A stretch of DNA of 64,000 nt from Catonia carolina (Eukaryota; Arthropoda; Insecta; Hemiptera; Achilidae), in NCBI GenBank assembly GCA_035578175.1, contig JAQMRL010000040.1, forward strand, positions 496,001 through 560,000, read 5' to 3'. A model generated the notes under the pieces. That model was not told where the DNA came from and made no database searches. It was given only the letters and a program-made list of their open reading frames with translations. A program made the position numbers and the translations under genes. Below are positions 1-10,989 of the stretch, in pieces. How positions within the stretch are numbered: the stretch's first letter is position 1; each line of letters begins with the position of its first letter.

Positions 1-32
1 CGTCAGTCTCGTTATTTAATAGCCACACCTCG
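1..32 (+). mobile_element. Right end of a mariner (DD34D) element
   Basis: The first 32 bases match the right terminus of the mariner derivatives ending at 35239 and 63065 (GTCAGTCTCGTTATTTAAT, then CACACCTC). A TA follows, as expected for mariner target sites. The body lies off the left edge. Confidence 0.75.
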
Positions 33-214
33 TATGTACTGTATTTATTTACAAATTTAGCCTTTTTCATTGTTAATTATTTCTTTTAATGACTTTTTGT
101 GGGAAAAACAAGTAAGGTCAGTTTATTGTACGTATATTATTATTAAATTAATTTATTCCAACATAAACAATTGCATTTTACTCATTTTAAACATGAATAT
201 TACCTTTTAAACAA

Positions 215-274
215 AAATTCGCTAATCTGAAGTTGCAGTTTTTATTAGTTCGGATTAGCGAGATTGTACTGTAT
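215..274. mobile_element. Possible pogo/Tigger-type terminal fragment
   Basis: CGCTAATCTGAA and TTCGGATTAGCG form a short inverted pair, followed by GAGATTGTACTGTA. Read in reverse this begins TACAGTACAATCTCGCTAAT, in the style of Tigger/pogo termini. Too short for a firm call. The rest of 33-431 is AT-rich with no visible gene. Confidence 0.3.
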
Positions 275-431
275 AATGTACAAAAATTTATAAATAGTAG
301 TAGTAGTAAAATTTTGAGTGTTTGAAATATATATTTCAGGTGTTAAAACTTTATAACAAATCCAATATTCCGTCAGTTGTAGCAAGGAAACTAGGTGGCG
401 AAAACGGTTAGCAACAAACCAATTTACTCAC

Positions 432-599
432 CGTTATTGTTGGTGCAATCTGTTTAAAAGTGGTTGCAACTGTAATCGGTGGTACAGCATCCATATGACC
501 CCATTTTTCTGGTTCTTGACCAACATGACAAGCTTTTGTTGCGAAATTTACATCAACTTTTTTTTGGAATCCAACAGATCTATTGTCACCAGTTGCCAT
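432..599 (-). CDS. CTH: Cystathionine gamma-lyase, first coding exon (partial gene)
   Basis: Fifty-six codons read from ATG at 599 to 432, followed directly by the splice donor GTGAGTAAAT; the intron is in phase 0. Residues 19-50 contain the conserved N-terminal segment of the enzyme: NFATKACHVGQEPEKW, then AVPPITVATTFKQ. This matches animal cystathionine gamma-lyase (FATxAIHVGQxPEQW, VPPIxxxTTFKQ). The family uses pyridoxal phosphate to cleave cystathionine to cysteine, ammonia and 2-oxobutyrate in the cytosol (transsulfuration; also an H2S source). The PLP lysine and most of the fold are in exons beyond the left edge. An alternative in-frame ATG lies nine bases upstream at 608. The ATG at 599 directly follows TTTCAG, so a 5' UTR exon may be spliced on here. 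No lesion is seen in the exon. Confidence 0.85.
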
Positions 600-720
600 C
601 TGAAACATACCCAAACAAGTTGTCAATAAATCACACTGAATTCATCATTATTCATTAAGGAGAAGAGTAAAGTTTAACAAACTTGATTTTCAGAAATACA
701 AAACTTCATATTTCTTGACA

Positions 721-847
721 GCCTTGTCAGAATTAGCTTCGTGGGTGAAAGATACTTGGTAAAATTTAGGAAAAGGAAGAGACAAGACAGTTTAGAAGGC
801 TAGTTGACCAGCTCAAGAGACTTCCTGAATGTTAAAAAGCTCTGGAC
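721..847. repeat. Direct repeat, left copy (~127 bp)
   Basis: From GCCTTGTCAGAATTAGCTTC to TTAAAAAGCTCTGGAC this stretch is near-identical to 1881-2007. The pair flanks an HX fragment and AT-rich DNA. The origin of the repeated sequence is not recognised. Confidence 0.8.
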
Positions 848-849
848 TA

Positions 850-1140
850 AAAAATGTAGAGAATTTAAAATCCTACAAATTTTATTTCAAACATTTTTTG
901 TATAACGCTTAGTTTAGCATTAATCTGTTTTTTTATAACATTGGTCTGTTTTTGTTTCTCACGAAATCGTGTAAAATATCGATTATTTAATATTTCAGCC
1001 TTAGTATCCATTTTACGACAAAAGTGTATATATAATCAAGTTTATAGAAAATTAAAAGATCTACGACTTTTATTTATAGCCTTTTTCTCTACAGAGCCTA
1101 GTTTAGTGTGAGAGTGATTTTCCGTATTTTTAAGCCAAAC
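850..1140 (+). mobile_element. HX element fragment (3' half)
   Basis: This shares HX-family blocks with full copies: GTATAACGCTTAGTTTAGC, TTACGACAAAAGTGTATATA, CTACAGAGCCTAGTTTAG and GATTTTCCGTATTTTTAAGC. The 5' half with the (GT)n array is missing. Confidence 0.8.
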
Positions 1141-1797
1141 TTTCTTTAGATTAATTCTTTATTTCTGTACATAATTTAATTTATAAATATTAGTATTAAT
1201 AACAGTTTAATTTACAATAATCTTAAAATATAATACAATAAAATTTTACAAAATAATAAAATATTATACAACACTTACCATATTTCTAAAAAATAAATAT
1301 TATACAAATTTTTTTTTTTAACTTCTCAATTTTCAACAAAAGACTTACTTCATGTGATTTTGAATTAAAATTAAATTTCACCCAGAAATATTAAATCAAT
1401 TTTTATATTTTCACAAAAAAAACAAGTGTAGTTTTAAAAATAATTTTAATAAATTTATTTATTTATATTATATATTTATATTTATTTATTTATATATTTA
1501 TATTACAATATATTTATTTATAACAAAATAACTTAATTTAAATTGAAATAATATTACTGTGACATCCTTTAGCCATCTTTTTTAATAAAAACAAAAAAAA
1601 AATTTTTTTACAATTTGAAATTTTTAAAATATTATTTTATAAAGTATCATGTAGGATCGGATGACCTTTACGCAGTGAGACATAACTGACGTAACTAATA
1701 TGTTGAGACATAACTACAGGAATTAAAGAAACAATTAATTTTTCAAAACAATTTCCTTGAAATTACTTTCAGTACTAATATTGGAAAAGAAGACTCT
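1141..1797. other. AT-rich spacer, no gene seen
   Basis: Low-complexity AT DNA with TATTTATTTATA-type runs and no substantial open frame. It interrupts an HX fragment that resumes near 1798. Confidence 0.6.
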
Positions 1798-1878
1798 GTC
1801 TGAGGTTTAATTGAGAAAACTGGGGTTAATTTTCATTTTACATCTTTCACTCATGATTAAAATAAGGTTATGTTGTTT
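1798..1878 (+). mobile_element. HX element fragment (near 3' end)
   Basis: The TTTCACTCATGATTAAAATA block and following AAGGTTATGTT match the distal part of HX copies. It continues the fragment that ends at 1140. Confidence 0.7.
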
Positions 1879-1880
1879 GA

Positions 1881-2007
1881 GCCTTGTCAGAACTAGCTTC
1901 GTGGAAGAAAGATACTTGGTAATTTAGGAAAAGGAAGAGACAAGACAGTTTAGAAGACTTGTTGACCAGCTCAAGAGACTTCCAGGATGTTAAAAAGCTC
2001 TGGACAT
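1881..2007. repeat. Direct repeat, right copy (~127 bp)
   Basis: Partner of 721-847 with scattered substitutions and a 2-3 base indel, in the same orientation about 1160 bp away. Confidence 0.8.
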
Positions 2008-2051
2008 TGGGGAATGGATGAATCAAAATGTCGCCTATGTAACTTGAGGAA

Positions 2052-2385
2052 ATTTTTTTTTAAATTCCTAAAATGTGTGTACATTGCAATCTGTTCAATT
2101 CAGAACAATAAGCACTCCCATGACCCAATAAGATGAGGATGATATTATGTATGACGTGTAAATGAGGTGTAGTCTTGTACAGACCCAGGCTGACCATCCC
2201 TGAGAGAGTATGGTTAATTGAATCCCAACCATCAAAGTACAAAGATAACCACTGTCTAGCATTCAAATCTGCATAAAAGTAACTACCTTACTAGGATTTG
2301 AATCAGGAACCTTCGTCTTCGAAAATCACAAATTTAACAGCTGATTTTGGCGACAACTATACTTCTAGACCTACCCAGTGGGTTG
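2052..2385 (-). mobile_element. tRNA-derived SINE (type A)
   Basis: Reverse-oriented copy of the SINE at 13829-14160. On the minus strand a tRNA-like head (GGTCTAGAAGTATAGTTGTC, then GATTCAAATCC as a B box) is followed by a ~200-bp body ending near an A-rich tail, seen as a T-run around 2053-2063. The head is diverged from a real tRNA, so this is not a tRNA gene. Confidence 0.75.
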
Positions 2386-2890
2386 TAGAATAGCGATCTA
2401 TTCTACATAACATCGTAGATCAAATAGTTAATTGTTGGATTTTTAAAAGAAATATTTTAAATAATTAATCATTAAACATCAAGATGAATAATTTACATTT
2501 AATATCTTAATATTCCATAACAGAAATTAATATATAAAACCAAAATTTTATAAAAAATATTTAATATTAATAATAATAATTCAGAAGCCAGACGATTCAA
2601 GTGAAGCCATTCAGAAAAACAAATGAATAGATAATTTAATAAATAATTTCAAGTAAATGGATTTTTTTTATAAAAGAGAATAAGATAGCATCAAAACATG
2701 GATGAATTCAGAAACTTAATTAAATATGTTAACGATTTTAAAACCAACAAATAAAATATTGAAGAGGAATCTATTGAAACTATAAAACAATGTAACAATG
2801 GTCCGGTCTCCCATTCGATCAAGATCAATGGTACATGGCAGACGGAACGCAGACACTTCCACAACTTCAATTAGTAATTATAAAAATTTT
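2386..2890. other. AT-rich interval without recognised gene
   Basis: Only very short open frames are visible. No repeat family defined elsewhere in the window is apparent. Confidence 0.5.
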
Positions 2891-3230
2891 GTTGTTGTTT
2901 AGGTCAACAGCCGAAAGGCTGGTTTGAACCTGTAGAGGTTTTACTAAGTAAAACGAGGAGTGAGGTGGTTTACCATTGCCTTCCTCACTGAATAGAAAAG
3001 TATGCTTATCAGCATGCCGGGCCCTCTGAAAAGCACATATTTTCTACTCTGTAAATGACACTTTCACTTCATTCACCACAGGGTCTGGCTGTACAATGAA
3101 ATTCATTAATTTCAGAGGAGATAACTCTGATTAGTGTCTTTTACACCTCTACTTCTTCTGTTCTTAAATGGTTCAGTCATTTAATTGGCTGACCATGTGA
3201 TAAGAAACAGAACTATTTATTTTAGCCCTG
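2891..3230 (+). mobile_element. R-repeat retroposon (truncated copy)
   Basis: Runs from GTTGTTGTTTAGGTCAACAG to TATTTTAGCCCTG and matches eight other copies. It lacks the last ~50 bp present in longer copies such as 49537-49930. Copies at 28963 and 49537 have target duplications of 10-11 bp, indicating target-primed insertion. Confidence 0.8.
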
Positions 3231-3341
3231 TATATAAAATTTTTATAAAAATATTTATTAATTTATTTAATTTTATAAAAATTTTTATAAAAATTTTATC
3301 ACATTTAATTTTCTTGAGCTCAATATATTATATAATATATA

Positions 3342-4711
3342 CAGCGTGATTCAATAAGATGGAAACAATTTCAATCAGCTATATTTCCTAAACTGCATGT
3401 TATATTTTAATTCTGTAAATTACATTTGAAAGAGGAAATAACAAAGTTATAAATAACGACACCAGAGCGCTCCAGCACCGCATTGTTGCCGTCAGCTGCG
3501 CAGCTGCGTACTGCGTCAGTTGTAAGCAAGATGGCTGCTATGGAACACAAGATTTTTTGCGTGCGTGAGTACAGTAGAACAGAGTCTGCAACTGCGGTGC
3601 AGCGTGCATTTCGGCTTAAGTTTAACGTCGAACCTCCAACGAGGAAGAGCATTTATCATTGGAATAAACAATTTGACGAAACTGGCTCTCTGTGTAAAGG
3701 TAAAAGTCCAGGCAGACCTCGTGTATCGGAGCAGAATGTGGAACGCGTTCGAACTAGCCTTGAGCGTAGCCCTATGAAATCAACCCGTAGAGTGAGTATG
3801 GAACTCGGACTACCGCAAATAACTGTCTGGCGTGTATTGAGGCGCCGATTATTGTACAAACCTTACCGTTTGCAAATGCTACAGGCTCTTCGCTGAGGCG
3901 ATAAGATACGGCGTGTAGAATTTTGTGACCGTATCCTCCAACACATGGAAGATGAGTTGTTACTGCCTCGAGTGATTTTTAGTGATGAAGCCACATTTCA
4001 TCTAAGTGGGAAAGTCAACAGGCATAATGTTAGGATCTGGGGGCTACAAAATCCCCATGTAACAGTGGAACATGAGCGGGACAGCCCGAAAGTTAATGTT
4101 TTTTGCGCCTTGTCGCTGACAGAAGTTTATGGGCCTTTCTTTTTTGATGAGAACACGGTTACTGGGGAAACGTATCTTAGAATGCTACAAAACTGGCTCG
4201 TTCCTCAAATGAATGAAGATTCAGGAGATTACATTTTCCAGCAGGATGGAGCTCCACCCCATTGGCATCGCAATGTTTGGCGTTTCCTAATTGAATCCAT
4301 ACGTCAACGATGGATAGGTCGCATGGCGAATGACGACTCTGCACTTCAGTTTTGGCCACCGAGGTCTCCAGATCTCACACCCTGTGACTTTTTCTTGTGG
4401 GGGTTCGTGAAAAGTGCAGTTTACATACCACCTCTTCCCACCAATTTGAATGAACTAAGGAATCGTATCACAGCTGCAGTCAACTCAGTGACCCAAGACA
4501 TGCGTCAGAGAGTTTGGGATGAGTTCAGTTACCGTCTAGATGTTGTACGTGCAGCCGGAGGAGGACACATTCAACATCTATAAACTTTCATGTATGTAAA
4601 TTAAAATTTAAAACTTTCTCTTTCAAAATGTAATTTACAGAATTAAAATAGAACATGTAGTTCAGGAAATACAGCTTATTGAAATTGTTTCCATCTTATT
4701 GAATCACTCTG
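3342..4711 (+). mobile_element. Complete mariner/Tc1-type element with ~95-bp TIRs
   Basis: The ends begin CAGCGTGATTCAATAAGATG (left) and, read inward, CAGAGTGATTCAATAAGATG (right). They stay alignable for about 95 bp. TA dinucleotides at 3340-3341 and 4712-4713 are the target duplication. The element is 1370 bp and carries one transposase frame with a single stop. Confidence 0.9.
3531..4583 (+). pseudogene. Mariner-type transposase, one internal stop
   Basis: One reading frame of 350 codons starts at MAAMEHKIFCVREY and ends at GGGHIQHL. The only lesion is TGA at 3894-3896, in the linker after the DNA-binding region. The N-terminal part (to ~residue 120) has paired helix-turn-helix features, including the linker KGKSPGRPRVSEQNV. 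The catalytic region has IFSDEATFH (first Asp), FQQDGAPPH (second Asp) and PPRSPDLTPCDFFLWG (third Asp, in PCD). I count 46 residues between the second and third Asp, five more than the DD41D group that shares the RWIGR and WPPRSPDLTP blocks. The product would cut and paste its own element in the nucleus; the stop makes this copy inactive unless read through. Confidence 0.88.
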
Positions 4712-5344
4712 TATTGTATATATAATATACCGGGTGTCCATTAAGTCTGGAAACGGCTGAATTACAGAAAAGTGAGCGTGACTAGGTGACCAGAATGACT
4801 TTAATTGCTTGTTGCACCAAAAAAACTATTCTAGGTGATATTTAAAATTTTTGTCCGCCATCTTGGATCCGCCATATTGGATTTAACTTTCTTAATTTAA
4901 ATAGGATGATGGTCATATGATACATGATTTCGATCTAAAATTTCAAAATAAATTCAATGGTGAAAACCGGAAATCGATATCTTTTTTCGTTTTTGAGATA
5001 TTACCATTCAACTATCCAGATCGGGGCAGAACGGCCATTCCTCCCTCCTCCGTCTTTGAGCCTACATAGACAATTTAGGTAGCAAGTGAACGACTACACA
5101 TAAGATTATTGAAAATAATAAGTTTTTTAATATCTCCACTCGTTCATAAATAGAAAATTATTGTCATTAAGAAATACGGAAAAACAATTTAACGGCTGAT
5201 TTATTGCATTATAAAACTACAGTATTTAATTTGTTACCAGTTAATACTTATTGTTATTTTTGTAAATGTTAGTGTTGATAAGGAACTAATTGACAAAATG
5301 AGTTACATAACTGAAAATAAAATTACCAAATGTTTCTTGACTCA

Positions 5345-5640
5345 AGAGTAGTTGTTCAAAGTGGCCTCCTCCCACTTATTGACAATATGATGTACGTGCG
5401 TAAAAACTAGTTACAGCATTACGAATGAATTCCCTTGGGATTCCAGCGATTCATTTAGAATTCCTTGTTTGAGTTCATTCAGACTGTTAGGTTTCGTTCT
5501 GTAAACTTTGTTTTTTAAGTATACCCAAAAAAAGTAGTCTAATGGACTCAAATCAGGTGATCTCGGAGGCCATTCAATTGCCCCTCTCCTACCAATCCAT
5601 CTTTCTGGGAAAATATATTCAATGCCACTTTTCCAGACCG
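5345..5640 (-). pseudogene. Transposase C-terminal part, inverted segment
   Basis: The minus strand encodes a degraded C-terminus: FPERWIG, GRRGAIEW, a broken SPDL region, YLKNK-like and NSLNELK-like blocks, ending near GGGHF. Several stops interrupt it. It belongs downstream of the sense segment at 5643-6370 but lies upstream and reversed. Confidence 0.7.
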
Positions 5641-5642
5641 TG

Positions 5643-6370
5643 CCCCGATTGCAACATCAACTGTGTTCAAGACAGTCAGAAGATTTGAGGAATCGGGAAG
5701 TGTTAACAATCGTCTCAAAACTGGCAGACCTCAGTCCGTAATAAATGAAAACATGCAACAACAAATCATGTTGAAAATAACAGAAAACCCCACAAATCAA
5801 TTCGAGATATCAATAGGGATCTTCAGGTAAACAAATCCTCCGTTCCCAAGGTCTTGTCTGAAAACTTTATGAAACCTTACAAAATTCAGTTGCATCATCA
5901 GGAATTAATAGAGGATGATTTCGATCGGCGTCTTGAGTTTTGTGAAATAATGATGAACAGAAATAATGATGAAATTACTGGTAACCCAAACTTTATAAAA
6001 AATATTATATTTTCAGATGAGGTGACTTTTATGCTAAATGGAAATGTTAACAGGCATAACTGCCGTAATTGGAATGATGTGATCCACACTGGTTAAGAGA
6101 AACACACACTCAACACCCCGAAAAGATTAATGTTGGGCTTGACTTGTAATGGATACCATAATTGGGCCATTTGTGATTGAAGGAAATTTGACAGGTCAAT
6201 TGTATGAAGACATGCTTCGAAATCATATTACTCCAGCTATAAGAAATTATTTCGGACAAGATGTTAACAAATCTTGGTTTCAACAAGATGGAGTCCTGCC
6301 CATTTTTCTCTATAAGTTCGTGTTTTTTGAACGATATTTTCCCAGAAAGATGGATGGTAGAAGAGGAGCA
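5643..6370 (+). pseudogene. Transposase N-terminal and central part, disrupted
   Basis: Fragments in order: TSTVFKTVRRFEESGSVNN with KTGRP (DNA-binding region and linker), IIFSDEVTFMLNGNVNRHNC (first catalytic Asp), IIGPFVIEGNLTGQLYEDML, and SWFQQDGV (second Asp). Stops or frameshifts fall near 5827, 6094 and 6148. The coding sequence breaks off at GRRGAI around 6370 where the right inverted repeat begins, so the third catalytic Asp is absent from this strand. Confidence 0.8.
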
Positions 6371-6847
6371 ATAAATCAGCCGTTAAATTGTTTTTCCGTA
6401 TTTCTTAATGACAATAATTTTCTATTTATGAACGAGTGGAGATATTAAAAAACTTATTATTTTCAATAATCTTATGTGTAGTCGTTCACTTGCTACCTAA
6501 ATTGTCTATGTAGGCTCAAAGACGGAGGAGGGAGGAATGGCCGTTCTGCCCCGATCTAGATAGTTGAATGGTAATATCTCAAAAACGAAACAAGATATCG
6601 ATTTCCGGTTTTCACCATTAAATTTATTTTGAAATTTTAGATCGAAATCATGTATCATATGACCATCATCCTATTTAACTTAAGAAAGTTAAATCCAATA
6701 TGGCGGATCCAAGATGGCGGACAAAAATTTTAAATATCACCTAGAATAGTTTTTTTGGTGCAACAAGCAATTAAAGTCAGTCTGGTCACCTAGTCACGCT
6801 CACTTTTCTGTAATTCAGCCGTTTCCAGACTTAATGGACACCCGGTA

Positions 6848-7385
6848 TATTTCAGATAAAATCAATTTAATATATTTATAACTATCATAAATGCATTAAA
6901 GATTTAAAATTATAATAAGTGTCATCAATAAAATCAATTTAAATCAAGATCAAATAATATTCATTTTTTTGTAAAGTCAAATTTTGTTAATTTTTTTATT
7001 TAAGTAATTTCAAATTCAAACTTTAACCAATAACCAAATTACTAAATATTAGTAATTTTTATAAAATTACTAAAATGAATGCTGAACAAGCTCTGTAGAA
7101 GGAAAAGCTTAAAATAATAGTTGAAGAGTTTTCAATTCTCAATAACTTTTAATGATATACAATTTTGTTGTGATCATTTATTTAACCAATAAATATCGTT
7201 TAAATAACTTAATCAAAATTTATCCTGTGTTTTCATTTCATTTATTCATTTGTTTCATTAATTTTCACACCTTTACAGGGTTGAGCAAATAATGAGCTAA
7301 TAACTATGAAAAAAGTGAAAGATTCTCTCTGTATGAAATCAGCCAAAGTGATTTAACTTTTCCAGTTTACCTCCACAATAAAGAA
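6848..7385. other. AT-rich interval containing an HX-related fragment
   Basis: Bases 7068-7178 are nearly identical to 8503-8611 inside the diverged HX copy (ATGAATGCTGAACAAGCTCT block). The remainder shows nothing recognisable. Confidence 0.6.
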
Positions 7386-7389
7386 AAAA

Positions 7390-8162
7390 AATCTGGTGTG
7401 AAACACTCACACAACTTTCTCTTGCCAATGCAAATGATTAATAATAAACCTAACATTATTAATAAAATATTAGAAATAAACAAAAACTAACCTCAAAAAC
7501 ATAACCTTATTTTAATCATGAGTGAATGACGCAAAATGACAATCGAACTCAGTTTGGCTTAAAAATACGGAAAAATCACGCTTTCACGCTAAACTAGGCT
7601 CTGTAGAGAAAAATGCTCTAAACAAAAGTTGTAGATCTTTTAATTTTATATAAATTTAATTATATACACTTTTGTCGTAAAATGCATACTAAGACCGAAA
7701 TGTTAAAAAAATCGATTTTTCTCACGTTTTCGTGAGAAAAAAAAACAGAAAATCGCAAATTACCGCTAAACTAAGCGTTATACAAAAAAATGTTTGAAAT
7801 AAAAGTTTTAGAATTTTACATTCTCTACAACTTTTATTATATAACGTTTTGCGCTAAAATGCATATTAAAGCCGCAATCTTAAAAAGAAAATGTTTTTAC
7901 GTAAAAACAGCCTTAAGCAGAATTTCAGCAAACATGGCGCCTACCCTATATTGTAGAGCATAAAAAATGTAGTAAACCAGGCGATTTAAAAAAAAATCGT
8001 AGGACTAGTTTTTGAGAAAATCGCAAAAAAGTGAAAAATTATACGAATAAATTACTACTTCCGGTTGACCGATTTTGATGAAAATGTTCGTGTCGGGTCC
8101 GGTAGTGATATGTAACTTAAGTTTCAAGTTCGTACGATGTTCCGTTCTTGAGATATTCTGTT

Positions 8163-8199
<37 letters not shown>

Positions 8200-8333
8200 C
8201 AATCGCTAAAAACATGTTTTTTGGGTTCAGGGGGTCTGAAAACGTATAGATCCGGTGAAAACTCGATTTCGAAAAATCGACATGAAAACAATACTTTCCT
8301 TCCTATATATTCATATAGGCAAGAGAAAGTAAA
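7390..8333 (-). mobile_element. HX element, full copy
   Basis: Begins TCTGGTGTGAAACACTCACA with the terminal hairpin, then ACTTTCTCTTGCC. Ends GGCAAGAGAAAGTAAAAA after TATATATTCATATAGG. The (CA)n array is at 8165-8198. No credible protein is encoded. Confidence 0.9.
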
Positions 8334-8984
8334 AAAATGGTGTAAAGCACTCATACGACTTTTTCTTGCCTAGTTATAAAACATTATAACCTATTTGATC
8401 ATTAGTAAACAATGTAAAATGAAGAAAAAAAAAATAATTTTAATCATGAGTGAATGAAGGAAAATGAAAATCGACCTCTGTTCAACTTTAAAATCCGGAA
8501 AATTACTAAAATGAATGCTGAACAAGCTCTGTAGAAGGAAAAGCTTAAAATAATAGTTGAAGAGTTTTCAATTCTCAATAACTTTTAATGATATACAATT
8601 TTGTTGTGATCATACTAAGACTGTAATCTTAAAAAATCTGATATTTTTTAAGAGAGTTTGATGGAAAAATGTAGAAAATCATTAATTGAAGCTAAACTAA
8701 GTGTTATAGAAAAAATCGCTAGAAATAAAAGTTGTTTTAATAAACCAACAGAATATAAATTGTTTTTAAGTTTTTAATTTTCTACAACTTTGATTAAACA
8801 TGTTTTTGCTGTAAAATGTATATAAAGGCTGCAATCTTAAAAAAACTTTTGTACCAAAAGAGCACAGCCCCCAACAATTTCAGCAGACATGCTACTTAAC
8901 ATATCTTGTAAAGTAGAAAAAATGTAGTAAACAAGTTTTCAAAAAAATGGAGCCGTTTTTGAGAAAATCGCACGAATAAACTAG

Positions 8985-9230
8985 TACTACTTTTGGTTGA
9001 CCGATTTTGATGAAAACTTCGTGTCGGGTTTTGGAGTGGTATCTAAAGTAAATTCCAAGTTTTAACTACTATTTTTGGTTTACTGATTTTGATGAAAAGT
9101 TCTTGTCGGGTTTTGGAGTGGTATCTAAAGTAAGTTCCAAGTTTCAACTACTACTTATGGTTTACCGATTTTGATGAAAAGTTCATGCCGGGTTTTGGAG
9201 TGGTATCTAAAGTAAATTCCAAGTTTCAAC
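8985..9230. repeat. 82-bp minisatellite, three units
   Basis: GATTTTGATGAAAA recurs at 9003, 9085 and 9167, each followed by GGGTTTTGGAGTGGTATCTA. The unit is a segment of the HX element that occurs once in other copies. Confidence 0.85.
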
Positions 9231-9330
9231 TTCGTACGATATTCCATTGCCGAGATACTTAGTTCACACAAACACAGACCAATAGCTGAAAACTTGTTTT
9301 TTGGGTTCAGGGGTTAAAAACATGTATGTG

Positions 9331-9675
9331 TTGTTGTGTGTTGTTTAGGTCATCAGCCGAAAGGCTGGTTTGAACCTGTAGAGGTTTTACTAAGTAAATC
9401 AAGGAGTGAGGTGGTTTACCATGCCTTCCTCACTGAGTGGAAAATTACGCTTATCAGCATGCCGGGCCCTCTGAAAAGCACATATTTTCCACTCTGTAAA
9501 TGACACCTTCATTTCATTCACCACAGGGTCTGGCTGTATAATGAAATTCATTACTTCCAGAGGAGATAACTCTGGTTAGTGTCTTTTACACCTCTACCTC
9601 TTCTGTTCTTAAATGATTCAGTCATTTAATTGGCTGACCATGTGATAAGAAACAGAACTATTTATTTTAGCCCTG
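9331..9675 (+). mobile_element. R-repeat retroposon
   Basis: Same orientation and right limit (TTTAGCCCTG) as 2891-3230. It is inserted in the diverged HX copy, whose sequence resumes at 9677. Confidence 0.8.
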
Positions 9676-9756
9676 CAAAAACATGTATATCCAGTGAAAA
9701 TTCGATATGAAAACAAAACTTTCCTTCCCTATTTATTCATATGATACAAGAGAAAG

Positions 9757-9966
9757 TAAAAATAATTAGTATATTAATAAGTATCCGCGAGACTCCTGGG
9801 AAAAAAATTGTAAAATACACACACACACACAAATCAACTGCGTGACACCGCAAATACAAAACAACTGACGTTCAGTAGTACTGATGGTTAGTCACGAAAT
9901 GAACTTTGTTTGAGACGAAGTGTAAGAGGGGAACAATCTACTGCGCATGCCCAGTTTCTCTATTCT
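9757..9966. other. Spacer with short (CA)n
   Basis: Contains a short CA run at 9822-9840 and moderately GC-richer DNA (GCGCATGCCCAG). No gene seen. Confidence 0.4.
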
Positions 9967-10951
9967 ATTACAATACTAAAAATCTGGTGTGAAACACTCA
10001 CACAACTTTCTCTTGCCAATGCAAATAATTAACAATAAACCTAACATTAGTATTAAAACATTAGAAATGAACAAAAACTAACCTCAAAAACATAACCTTA
10101 TTTTAATCATGAGTGAATGATGCAAAATGACAATCGAACTCAGTTTGGCTTAAAAATACGGAAAATCACGCTTTCACGCTAAACTAGGCTCTGTAGAGAA
10201 AAATGCTTTAAACAAAAGTTGTAGATCTTTTAATTTTCTATAAATTTAATTATATACACTTTTGTCGTAAAATGCATACTAAGACCGAAATGTTAAAAAA
10301 ATCGATTTTTCTCACGTTTTCGTGAGAAAAAGAACAGAAAATCGCAAATTACTGCTAAACTAAGCGTTATACAAAAAAATGTTTGAAACAAAAGTTGTAG
10401 GTTTTTAAATTCTCTACAACTTTTATTATATAAGTTTTTGCGCTAAAATTTATATTAAAGCCGTAATCTTAAAAAAACAACGTTTTTACGTGAAAACAGC
10501 CTCACCGAGAATTTCAGCAAACATGGCGCCTACCCTATCTTGTAGAGAATAAAAAATTGAGTAAAATAGGCGATTTTAAAAAAAATCGTAGGACCAGTTT
10601 TTGAGAAAATCCTTAAAAACTGAAAAATTATACGAATAAACTACTACTTCCGGTTGACCGATTTTGATGAAAATGTTCGTGTCGCGTCCGGTAGTGGTAT
10701 GTAACTTAAGTTTCAAGTTTCAAGTTTGTATGATGTTCCGTTCTTGAGATATTCTGTTCACACACACACACACACACAGACACACACACACACACACACA
10801 CAGACACACACACAGACCAATCGCTAAAAACATGTTTTTTGGGTTCAGGGGGTCTGAAAACGTATAGATCCGGTGAAAACTCGATTTCGAAAAATCGACA
10901 TGAAAACAATACTTTCCTTCCTATATATTCATATAGGCAAGAGAAAGTAGA
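9967..10951 (-). mobile_element. HX element, full copy
   Basis: Complete ends and a (CA)n array at 10757-10815 broken by GACA units. About 40 bp separates it from the oppositely oriented copy at 10990, so the two form a large inverted pair. Confidence 0.9.
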
Positions 10952-10989
10952 AACATACTGACACTCGTAGTTCATTGGAATACACAGTC

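Larger units (their letters stand above)
4730..6845 (+). mobile_element. Rearranged mariner-type element with ~475-bp TIRs
   Basis: The termini CCGGGTGTCCATTAAGTCTG and its inverse pair over about 475 bp (4730-5206 with 6370-6845). TA target copies are at 4728-4729 and 6846-6847. The interior carries the transposase in two opposite orientations: C-terminal codons antisense near the left arm, N-terminal and central codons sense to the right. The left end is therefore an inverted copy of the original right end. Confidence 0.88.
8336..9756 (-). mobile_element. HX element, diverged, interrupted by an R repeat
   Basis: Older HX copy with end motifs degraded (GGTGTAAAGCACTCATACGA; ACAAGAGAAAGTAAAA). 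It holds an 82-bp minisatellite in three units and has lost most of its (CA)n array. An R repeat occupies 9331-9675. Confidence 0.75.

Noticed and set aside
721..2007. LTR retrotransposon with 127-bp LTRs
   Set aside because: The repeats lack TG...CA ends, primer-binding and polypurine signals, and the interior is HX and AT-rich DNA without gag-pol.
7390..8333. HX as an ordinary cut-and-paste MITE
   Set aside because: The 13-bp inverted repeats are internal to T-runs and a hairpin, and no constant target duplication is apparent. Not excluded, but less consistent than a Helentron-type plan.
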